Source of the DNA: Gaiellasilicea sp033857955
Lineage (GTDB): Bacteria > Actinomycetota > Thermoleophilia > Gaiellales > Gaiellaceae
Length of the DNA stretch: 64,000 nt
NCBI GenBank assembly: GCA_033857955.1
Contig: JAWVCW010000018.1
Coordinates: 16,730-80,729, forward strand
Reading direction: 5' to 3'
The notes beneath the pieces are model-generated. The model was not told the DNA's origin. It worked only from the letters and a program-made list of their open reading frames with translations, and made no database searches. Shown in pieces: positions 47,745 to 54,682 of this stretch (its first letter is position 1; each line of letters begins with the position of its first letter). The position numbers and the translations under genes were made by a program.

Positions 47745-49144
47745 AGGAGCTGCTCGGCCTGACGGCTGACTACGCGGCACAGTTCCTCGGCACGCTGGAC
47801 GATCGGCCCGTGAGGGCCGAGGCTTCGGTCGAGGAGTTGGTGGAGGCTCTGGGTGGCCCTTTGCCCGAGGAGGGAACCGCGGACGCGCAACTCCTGGCCG
47901 AGCTGATCGCCGGAGCCGAGCCGGGCGTCGTGGGCACTCAGACCGGTCGTTACTTCGGCTTCGTGATCGGTAGCGCGCTGCCGGCGTCCGTCGCCGCCGA
48001 CTGGCTGGCGACTCTGTGGGATCAGAACGGCTTCTCCGTGGTCACCTCGCCAGCCGCCGCCGCTGTGGAGGAAGTTGCCGCCGAGTGGCTGACGGAGCTC
48101 CTGGGGCTCCCGGAGGGCGTCTCGAGCGGCTTCGTCACGGGCGCCCAGGGTGCGAATACGACCGCTCTCGCCGCAGCGCGTCAGCACGTGCTCGCACACG
48201 CCGGCTGGGATGTCGCGCGGGACGGCCTGAACGGAGCGCCGCGGATTCGCGTCCTCGTCGGGGGCGAGCGGCACGTGACGGTCGACCGGTCACTGCGCCT
48301 GCTCGGACTCGGGACCGCCGCCCTCGAGATCGTGGCCGCGGACGGTCAGGGCCGGATGCGGGCGGACGCTCTCAGCGACGCCCTCCGGGACGCGGCCGGG
48401 CCCACGATCGTGTGCGCGCAGGCGGGGAACGTCAACACCGGAGCTTTCGACCCGCTCGGGGAGATCGCAGACGCATGCGAGACGGCAGGGGCGTGGCTGC
48501 ACGTCGACGGCGCCTTCGGCCTGTGGGCCGCCGCCAGCCCGCGTCTCAGGCACCTCGTCGACGGGGTCGAGCGCGCAGACTCCTGGGCGACAGACGCGCA
48601 CAAGTGGCTCAACGTTCCGTACGACTCGGGAGTCGTCTTCTGCCGGCATCCCGATGCGCAGGCGGAGGCTATGGCTGTCTCCGCGAGCTATCTCCAGCGC
48701 GGCGGCGGCCGCAGCCCGTCCGACTGGGTGCCCGAGTCGTCTCGCCGTGCGCGCGGATTCGCCGTCTGGGCGGCCCTGCGCGCGCTCGGCAGCAACGGCG
48801 TTGCGGATCTGGTCGATCGCTGCTGCGATCACGCGCGCGCCTTTGCCGACGAGCTCGGCTCGCACGAGGGGGTCGAGATCCTGAACGAGATCGTCCTCAA
48901 CCAGGTCCTCGTCCGCTTCGGCGACGACGACGACAAAACCCGAGGGGTGGTCCGACGCGTGCAGGCCGACGGCACCTGCTGGCTCGGTGCGACGGACTGG
49001 CAGGGCAAAGCGGCGATGCGGATCTCGGTCTCGAGCTTCCGGACGACGGCGGCGGACGTCGAGCGGTCGGCGGCTGCGATCCTGGGCGCGTTCAAGAACC
49101 TGGAGGGAGAACCGATAGAAGAGAGGTGGGCTCCCTCCGGCTGA
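47741..49144 (+). CDS. PLP-dependent group II decarboxylase-like enzyme
   Basis: A 467-residue enzyme of the glutamate/aromatic amino-acid decarboxylase superfamily. Marks are RYFGFVIGSALPAS, FVTGAQGANTTALAAARQHV (PLP phosphate loop), NVNTGAFDPL, HVDGAFGLWAA, and the PLP lysine in TDAHKWLNVPYDSG. The C-terminal small domain ends with RISVSSFRTTAADVE. The substrate is unknown (aromatic amino acid or aspartate-type relatives are possible). GTG 47741 overlaps the NUDIX stop; GTG 47732 is an alternative. Confidence 0.87.
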   Translation: MKELLGLTADYAAQFLGTLDDRPVRAEASVEELVEALGGPLPEEGTADAQLLAELIAGAEPGVVGTQTGRYFGFVIGSALPASVAADWLATLWDQNGFSVVTSPAAAAVEEVAAEWLTELLGLPEGVSSGFVTGAQGANTTALAAARQHVLAHAGWDVARDGLNGAPRIRVLVGGERHVTVDRSLRLLGLGTAALEIVAADGQGRMRADALSDALRDAAGPTIVCAQAGNVNTGAFDPLGEIADACETAGAWLHVDGAFGLWAAASPRLRHLVDGVERADSWATDAHKWLNVPYDSGVVFCRHPDAQAEAMAVSASYLQRGGGRSPSDWVPESSRRARGFAVWAALRALGSNGVADLVDRCCDHARAFADELGSHEGVEILNEIVLNQVLVRFGDDDDKTRGVVRRVQADGTCWLGATDWQGKAAMRISVSSFRTTAADVERSAAAILGAFKNLEGEPIEERWAPSG

Positions 49145-50046
49145 TCGTCGCGGCTGTCGCCGCCCTGCTGGCGTGCGTTGCCGCTCCGGTGTCGCAGGGC
49201 TACATGATCGAGGGGAAGCCGTGGCCGGGCGGGACGATTCGCTACTACAACGCTGCCCCCGACCAGGCCTGGCCGGTGGCCCGCGCCGTGTACGTCTGGA
49301 ACCACAGCGGCGCCCGCGTCCAGTTCGTCCCGAGCTCGCTCGCGTCCGCGCAGCTCGTGATCAAGCACTACTCCCACAACCGCTGCGTCGGCCACGCCGA
49401 GGCCACGGTCGGATACGTGCCGAACGCGACGATGTGGTTGCCCCGCATCGACGAGAGCTCCCGCATCTGCAACAGCTATTCGAGCGCACACGCCGTCGCG
49501 CACGAACTGGGCCACGTACTCGGGCTCGGGCACGAGGAGCGTGGCTGTGCGCTGATGAACGGGGTTGGGACCTGGCGAGGTGCTCAACACTGCTCGCAGC
49601 ATGAATACTGGACCTGGCGCTGTGGGCTCGTCGAACCGGACGATGTCAACGGCGCCGTGAAGCTCTACGGTGGCCGGACGAGCACCGCGAGCCGGGGCTC
49701 GTGCTCCGCCTACACGCCGATCCGCGAACCGGCGAGCCTCTCGGCCGAGCGCCGGGGCGACGGGGTCGTCGGTCTGCGGTTCGTGCGGCCCGCACTGCCG
49801 CTGCTGCCCCCGTTCCTCGCTGCGCTGACGCGGTACGAGGGTGGCTGGGCGCTCGCACGCTCCCGGAGCGCCTGCCCCACGGAGTTCGCCGGCGCGAAGC
49901 GCTACGCCTGGAGCGTCGGGATCGGGGAGCAGACCGTGATCGCCGAGCGGCTGCCTCAGCCGGGACGCTATTGCTATGCGCTCTGGTCGGCCGATCCGCT
50001 CGGCCGTCCGAGCGACGTGGCGGCGACCGCCTGGGTCACGATCTAG
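49126..50046 (+). CDS. Secreted matrixin-like metzincin metalloprotease
   Basis: A 306-residue protein: short signal peptide (LRLIVAAVAALLACVAAPVS), a zinc-protease domain with HELGHVLGLGH (HExxHxxGxxH) near residue 127 and the Met-turn in CALMNGVGTW, and a C-terminal part of about 110 residues resembling a fibronectin/Ig-type beta fold (GRYCYALWSADPLGRPSD). Several cysteines suggest disulfides outside the cell. It overlaps the end of the decarboxylase gene by 19 nt and converges with gatD. It is one of two secreted proteases in this area. Confidence 0.83.
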   Translation: MGSLRLIVAAVAALLACVAAPVSQGYMIEGKPWPGGTIRYYNAAPDQAWPVARAVYVWNHSGARVQFVPSSLASAQLVIKHYSHNRCVGHAEATVGYVPNATMWLPRIDESSRICNSYSSAHAVAHELGHVLGLGHEERGCALMNGVGTWRGAQHCSQHEYWTWRCGLVEPDDVNGAVKLYGGRTSTASRGSCSAYTPIREPASLSAERRGDGVVGLRFVRPALPLLPPFLAALTRYEGGWALARSRSACPTEFAGAKRYAWSVGIGEQTVIAERLPQPGRYCYALWSADPLGRPSDVAATAWVTI

Positions 50047-50795
50047 AACCGTCCGCCGCGACGGCGTGCACGTTCCGCCGAGACCGCATGCGCCTCCGCC
50101 TCCAGGCGGTCGGGGAGGGGCGCCAACTCCGGCGGCTCTCCGCCGGTCGCGTGCGCGAGCGCTTGCGAGAGCAGCCAGTCCGCCAGCCACGGGTTGCGGG
50201 GGAGCAGCGGGCCGTGGAGGTATGTCCCGATCGCCCGGCCGACCCGGACGCCCTCGTACCCCGACTCGCCGTCGTTTCCGAACCCTGCGATCACGCGGCC
50301 GAGTGGCTCGGCACCCTCGTCGAGGCGCGTCCGGCCGGCGTGGTTCTCGAAGCCTGCGATCGTCCGTCGCACCCCGGGCTCGAGCTCGCACTCGAGCAGG
50401 ACGTCGCCGATCATCCGGCGCTCTCCTGCGACGGTGTCGTGTGGGAACAACCCCACACCGCGAAGCGACTCGCCGTGCCGGTCGAGATAGCCGCGTCCGA
50501 GGAGCTGGTAGCCACCGCACACCGCGAGTAGGGCTGCTCCCTCGTTGACCGCCTCCTCGATCGCGGAGCTCTTCTCGACCAGGTCCGGCGCAATCAAGGC
50601 CTGCTCGCGATCCTGGCCGCCGCCGATGTACAGCAGATCGTGGGCGCCCGGCCGGACCTCGTCGCCGACCGAGATCGCGGTCACGTCGAGCTCGTGTCCC
50701 CGGAGCCCCGCACGCCGCGCGAAGACCGCGATGTTGCCTCGGTCTGCGTAGATGTTCAGATAGTCGGGATAGAGGTGGCCGATCCGGATCTTCAC
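50043..50795 (-). CDS. gatD: Lipid II glutaminyl synthase, glutamine amidotransferase subunit
   Basis: A 250-residue class I glutamine amidotransferase of the CobB/CobQ type. The start IRIGHLYPDYLNIYADRGN is characteristic of GatD. The catalytic Cys is in LLAVCGGYQLLGRGY, and the His region is GTYLHGPLLPRNPWLADWLL. GatD supplies ammonia to MurT for amidation of D-glutamate in lipid II. The GTG start overlaps the murT stop (GTGA). Its stop overlaps the convergent metzincin gene by four bases. Confidence 0.93.
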   Translation of the reverse strand: MKIRIGHLYPDYLNIYADRGNIAVFARRAGLRGHELDVTAISVGDEVRPGAHDLLYIGGGQDREQALIAPDLVEKSSAIEEAVNEGAALLAVCGGYQLLGRGYLDRHGESLRGVGLFPHDTVAGERRMIGDVLLECELEPGVRRTIAGFENHAGRTRLDEGAEPLGRVIAGFGNDGESGYEGVRVGRAIGTYLHGPLLPRNPWLADWLLSQALAHATGGEPPELAPLPDRLEAEAHAVSAERARRRGGRF

Positions 50796-52159
50796 GAGCG
50801 CTCCCAGTAGGGCTTTGCGTGACCCCGCTCGGTGAGAATCCGCCGCAGCGCGAGCATCGCGGTGTAGGTGGGGAGGACGACGAGTTCGCCACCCGGCGGC
50901 GTCAGCGTCAGCCCGCGGTCGAGGGCCCGCGCGAGATCGGGCTCGACCTCGAGGGCGCTCTCGTCGAGGCCGCCGTAGACGCAACGAACGCCGAGCTCGG
51001 CCGCGCGGTCGCCGGAGGCGATCAGATGGTCCGCGTGGACGAGCAGCGGCTCGAAGTCCACGTCCCAGATCCACGACACGTCCTTTCCGTCCGCGATCGC
51101 GTCGTTCAGTGCGACGAGCAGGAGCGCCGGAGCGCCACCTTGCTCCAGCGTGTGGACGACCTCGTTCGCACCCGCAGGATTCTTGATCAGGAGCACGAGG
51201 ATCGTCTTGTCGCCGGCGGCGATTCGTTCGAAGCGGCCGAACGCTGCGCCGAAGCGCTCGAGGCCCGCCCGGATCTCGTCGAGGGGTGCGCCCAGGGCCT
51301 GTGCAAGCGCGGCGGCCCCCAGCGCGTTGTAGACGTTGTAGAGGCCCGGGAGCGGCAGCCGGACGCGGGTCGACCCTGCCGGCGTCTCGAGCTCGAACGA
51401 GACACCCTCCAGGCCGTCGAGCTCGATCGCACGCGCCCGTACCTGAAGCGGGGGCCGGTTATGACCGCATGCTGGGCAATGGTAGTCGCCCAGATGACCG
51501 ACGTAGGCGGCGGCGAACTCGTAGGGCCGGCCGCAGCGCACGCAGTAGCGCGAGTCCGCCGCATGCTGGAGTGCCGGGCGGGCATGCGCTGGATCGTCGA
51601 TGCCGAAGGCGATCGTGCCTGCGCGGTCGCGGCCGAGATCGCCGACCTGCGGATCGTCGCCGTTCACCACGAGCACCGTCTCCAATGGCAGCTCCGCGGT
51701 CGCTGTGCGCCAGTTTTCGGCGATGTGCTCGAGCTCGCCGTAGCGGTCCAGCTGGTCACGGAACAGATTGCCGAGAAGCACCGCGCGCGGCCGGACGCGC
51801 CGCACGATCTCGGGCAGCGCGCCCTCGTCCACTTCGAGCAGGCCGAGCTCCGCGTCGCGCTGCGTCAGGAGCGTCGAGGCGACGCCGGAGGCAAGATTCG
51901 CGCCTGAGCGGTTCCAGGCAAGGCGCCGCTTCGGCTCGAGGATCTCGGCGGCCATCGCGGTCGTCGTCGTCTTCCCGTTGGTCGCCGAGACGACCGCGGC
52001 GCCGTCCGGCAGCCGCGCCGCAAGCGCGTCGATCGCGCCCGGGTCGAGCTTCCAGAGCAGCTTGCCCGGCAGCGTCGTGCCGCCGCCCGTGCCGGCGAGG
52101 CGAGAGAGCTTGCCGGCGACGCGGGCGGCGAGGGTTTCGACGGCGAGGCGCGTGCTCAT
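50792..52159 (-). CDS. murT: Lipid II glutaminyl synthase, ligase subunit
   Basis: A 455-residue Mur-ligase relative. The ATP loop is VSATNGKTTTTAMAAEIL; GNLFRDQLDRYGELEHIAEN and LVVNGDDPQV are typical of MurT. A four-cysteine zinc ribbon (YCVRCGRPY and YHCPACGHN) interrupts the central domain, as in known MurT. The C-terminal domain is DUF1727. With GatD it converts D-isoglutamate of the stem peptide to D-isoglutamine, so the wall is probably amidated. The ATG is at 52159; a 16-bp palindrome lies 24 bp upstream. Confidence 0.94.
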   Translation of the reverse strand: MSTRLAVETLAARVAGKLSRLAGTGGGTTLPGKLLWKLDPGAIDALAARLPDGAAVVSATNGKTTTTAMAAEILEPKRRLAWNRSGANLASGVASTLLTQRDAELGLLEVDEGALPEIVRRVRPRAVLLGNLFRDQLDRYGELEHIAENWRTATAELPLETVLVVNGDDPQVGDLGRDRAGTIAFGIDDPAHARPALQHAADSRYCVRCGRPYEFAAAYVGHLGDYHCPACGHNRPPLQVRARAIELDGLEGVSFELETPAGSTRVRLPLPGLYNVYNALGAAALAQALGAPLDEIRAGLERFGAAFGRFERIAAGDKTILVLLIKNPAGANEVVHTLEQGGAPALLLVALNDAIADGKDVSWIWDVDFEPLLVHADHLIASGDRAAELGVRCVYGGLDESALEVEPDLARALDRGLTLTPPGGELVVLPTYTAMLALRRILTERGHAKPYWERS

Positions 52160-52182
52160 TCGCGGGCGAGCGTAGCGGCTGA

Positions 52183-52198
52183 TCACTCGATCGAGTGA
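52183..52198. promoter_or_regulatory. 16-bp perfect palindrome upstream of murT
   Basis: TCACTCGA followed by TCGAGTGA (52183-52198) is a perfect palindrome. It lies 24 bp before the murT start and just before the folded leader of the subtilase gene. It is a candidate operator for either gene. Confidence 0.5.
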
Positions 52199-52203
52199 AC
52201 TTT

Positions 52204-52278
52204 GCCCGGCGTAACCCGAAAGGGTGACGAACCACCCCGAAAACGCGCATACGGTCAACGCGGTTACAGCAGTTGGGC
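52204..52278 (+). ncRNA. Folded leader of the subtilase gene, possible c-di-GMP-I (GEMM) riboswitch
   Basis: A 75-nt element closes with a 7-bp helix GCCCGGC (52204-52210) with GUUGGGC (52272-52278, two G-U pairs). Inside is a short stem ACCC-GAAA-GGGT (52214-52225) with a GAAA tetraloop, directly followed by GACGAACCACC, and then a third arm. A GNRA-capped P2 followed by GACG and a CC-rich strand recall the c-di-GMP-I class, but several consensus bases differ. Downstream, a 6-bp hairpin (52322-52336) sits just before the ribosome-binding site, as an expression platform would. The GGDEF/HD-GYP gene next door supports the idea. Confidence 0.35.
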
Positions 52279-52348
52279 CGGCCTGTGGTGTTTCCGGTCT
52301 CGCTGTCCAGGTTCATGCGGCCCGCGCCTCGCGCGGACAAGGAGAAAG

Positions 52349-54472
52349 ATGGCAAGAAAAACAGGCGGCAACTGCGGTGACGTTCGTCAGAGCGCCCTTT
52401 GGGGATCTGGCAACCGCGGCGGCGAGTTCCGGTCCAACGCCCTCTGGGGCAAGGGTGGTCGGGGTGGCGTCGTCACGCTCGTCGGCGTTCTCGTGCTGTC
52501 GTTGGCAGCGGGAGCCGCATCGGCGAGGGGCACCGCTCCTCAGGCAGCACGCTCGGTCAACGCGACCGTCGTGGAGCAGGGTCTGCTCGAGCGGGCACAG
52601 GCGAATCCGAAGCAGATGTTCCGCGTCATCGTCCAGAGCGTGACGAGCGCCGGGGCGGCGGAGTCTGCGTTCCAGAACGTCGAGAAGACCGACGACCAGC
52701 AGCTTCAAAACGACGAGAAGCTCGCGCAGGACAACGAGCAGTCGGCCGACAAGGCGTACTCGGCAAAGAACAAGTCGAAGACGGACCGCGCAAAGGCCTC
52801 GGCCGAGCGTGACCGTTGGCATGCCAAGCGTGACGAGCTGAGGGCTCTTCGCAACGCTGCACGCGGCAAGCTCGACGACCGCTTCGACTTCATCAACGGC
52901 GTCTCGCTGGAGATCTCCGGACGGCGGCTCGAGCGGCTTGCTCGCAGCAGCGGGCTGACGATCACGGAAGACGTCATGGTGCAGCAACAGGATCTTGCTC
53001 CCGCGCTTCCGACGGTTCCGGCGGTGACGAACAACTACCTGAAGTACACGTCCAAGCAGCTCTGGGCGCACGAGTCCGGAGTCAGTGAGCTCTGGACGCG
53101 CACGGTGCGCGACATGCCTGCCATCGCGGTGGTCGACTCGGGGATCGATACGTCCCTGCCCGACTTCGCGGGGCGCGGCATCCCGCAGATCAACTTCGTC
53201 ACCTCGGGCAAGCCGAACGGCGCGCTCGACGGTCGTGGTCACGGCAGCTTCGTTGCCGGCATCGCGGCCGGGTCGGCGAAGGACGCTGCGGGCGTCGCAC
53301 CGAACGCTCCGCTCATCTCGCTCGACGTCATGGACGACTCTGGCTCCGGCCGGACGAGTGACGTGATCGCGGCGTCCGAGTGGATCTTCCAGAATCATGT
53401 CAAGTACGACATCGGCGTCGTGAACTACTCGCTCCACGGCGGCGGCATGGCCCACTTCTACGACGACCCGCTGAACAAGGCCGTCTCGAAGCTGTGGCAT
53501 GCAGGCGTGGTCGTGGTCGCGGCGGCGGGCAACTACGGCAAGGACGGGGCCCCGAGCGGCGTGCTCTTCGCTCCCGGCAACAACCCGTTCGTGATCACCG
53601 TCGGGGCGATCGACATCGGCGGCACCGCGAAGGTGAACGACGACGATCGTGCTCCGTGGTCGGCATACGGCCGGACGCCGGACGGTTTCTGGAAGCCTGA
53701 GATCTGCGCTCCCGGACGCCTGATGGTCGGCCCGATCCCGATGGACTCCAGCATCGCGAAAGAGCGGCCGACGAAGATCAAGACCCCCGGCTACATCGAG
53801 CTCTCGGGGACGTCGTTCGCGGCGCCCGTGATCTCGGGTATCGCGGCTCAGATCCTCGCTCGGAACCCGGACATGACTCCGGACCAGGTCAAGGGCGCCG
53901 TGCTGCGGCGGGCCAGGGCGGTGCCACAAGCCGAGAAGTTCTCGTGCGGCGTCGGCCAGGTCAACGCGGTGCGGGCGGTCCTGAACGCGACCAAGACGTC
54001 GAACCCGAATGCAGCGTTGAACCGCTTCCTGAAGACGGATGCGGCCACGGGGCAGACGGTCTTCGACGCGGTCAGCTGGACGGACGCGGTCAAAGCGAAC
54101 GTCTCGTGGGACGCGGTCTCCTGGACGGATGTCTCCTGGAGCGATGTGTCCTGGGATGCGGTCTCCTGGAGCGATGTCTCCTGGACGGACGTGTCCTGGA
54201 CAGACGTCTCCTGGAGCGATGTCTCCTGGGAGGACGCGGGTAGCGACACGGGTACCCCGGATGGCTCGGGCGTCCCCCTGACGCCGGCGCAGGAGCTCGC
54301 GGCGGCACAGGATCCGGACCTCGCTCCGCTCCCCGACCTGCAGACGCCGCTCGCTGCGCTGGTGACCCCGGTCGTGGCTCCTGTCACGCCGGTTGTGGCT
54401 CCTGTCACGCCGGTTGCGGCTCCGGTCAAGGCGGCGCCGGTCCCGGCACCCGTTACGACGGTGCTTCCGTAA
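52349..54472 (+). CDS. Secreted S8 subtilase with ALWGxG N-terminal motifs and VSWxD C-terminal repeats
   Basis: A 707-residue protein. The N-terminus has two copies of an ALWG-x-G-x-RGG motif (SALWGSGNRGG and NALWGKGGRGG), then a hydrophobic export segment (VVTLVGVLVLSLAAGAASA). The prodomain is interrupted by a charged coiled coil (about residues 115-175). The catalytic triad is intact: Asp in VVDSGIDTSLPD, His in DGRGHGSFVAGIAAG, Ser in LSGTSFAAPVISGIAA. After the protease domain come ten V-S-W units in tandem and a Pro/Val-rich tail (PVVAPVTPVVAPV). ATG 52349 has AAGGAGAAAG upstream. It is probably secreted or surface-bound. Confidence 0.9.
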   Translation: MARKTGGNCGDVRQSALWGSGNRGGEFRSNALWGKGGRGGVVTLVGVLVLSLAAGAASARGTAPQAARSVNATVVEQGLLERAQANPKQMFRVIVQSVTSAGAAESAFQNVEKTDDQQLQNDEKLAQDNEQSADKAYSAKNKSKTDRAKASAERDRWHAKRDELRALRNAARGKLDDRFDFINGVSLEISGRRLERLARSSGLTITEDVMVQQQDLAPALPTVPAVTNNYLKYTSKQLWAHESGVSELWTRTVRDMPAIAVVDSGIDTSLPDFAGRGIPQINFVTSGKPNGALDGRGHGSFVAGIAAGSAKDAAGVAPNAPLISLDVMDDSGSGRTSDVIAASEWIFQNHVKYDIGVVNYSLHGGGMAHFYDDPLNKAVSKLWHAGVVVVAAAGNYGKDGAPSGVLFAPGNNPFVITVGAIDIGGTAKVNDDDRAPWSAYGRTPDGFWKPEICAPGRLMVGPIPMDSSIAKERPTKIKTPGYIELSGTSFAAPVISGIAAQILARNPDMTPDQVKGAVLRRARAVPQAEKFSCGVGQVNAVRAVLNATKTSNPNAALNRFLKTDAATGQTVFDAVSWTDAVKANVSWDAVSWTDVSWSDVSWDAVSWSDVSWTDVSWTDVSWSDVSWEDAGSDTGTPDGSGVPLTPAQELAAAQDPDLAPLPDLQTPLAALVTPVVAPVTPVVAPVTPVAAPVKAAPVPAPVTTVLP
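54065..54237 (+). repeat. Tandem 15-nt repeats coding for VSWxD pentapeptides
   Basis: Ten copies of the sequence GT(C/G)(A/T)(C/G)(C/G)TGG occur, mostly at 15-nt steps, giving D-V-S-W-(T/S/D/E) units. The first copies are spaced irregularly (one longer unit, TDAVKAN), the last are nearly identical at DNA level. This suggests recent expansion. The region ends the protease domain and precedes the Pro-rich tail. Confidence 0.9.
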
Positions 54473-54478
54473 CACCTC

Positions 54479-54518
54479 GACAAGGGGCCGGCCCGTGCGG
54501 CCGGCCCCTTGTCGCTTT
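54479..54518 (+). terminator. Strong terminator after the subtilase gene
   Basis: A perfect 15-bp stem (GACAAGGGGCCGGCC at 54479-54493 with its complement at 54499-54513, 5-nt loop) is followed by GCTTTC. It starts 6 nt after the stop codon. The stretch 54519-54682 beyond it is the leader of the next gene, with several small GC hairpins and no separate gene. Confidence 0.85.
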
Positions 54519-54682
54519 CACCGCGTCTCACCCTTTCGAGGGAACTCGAACGGGGGTACCCCGACCGGGGGATGCCCCTACGCGAGAGTCGGAATACCTT
54601 TCGAGATGGCCACGACAAGGCTTTTGGTTCTGCGGCACCGAAGGAGACCAGCAGCAGTGAAAGGCACTTGCGGAGCGGCACA

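Noticed and set aside
54361..54435. Repeats at the 3' end of the subtilase gene as a regulatory DNA array
   Set aside because: They encode an in-frame Pro/Val-rich spacer (VAPVTPV units) of the protein, which explains them fully.
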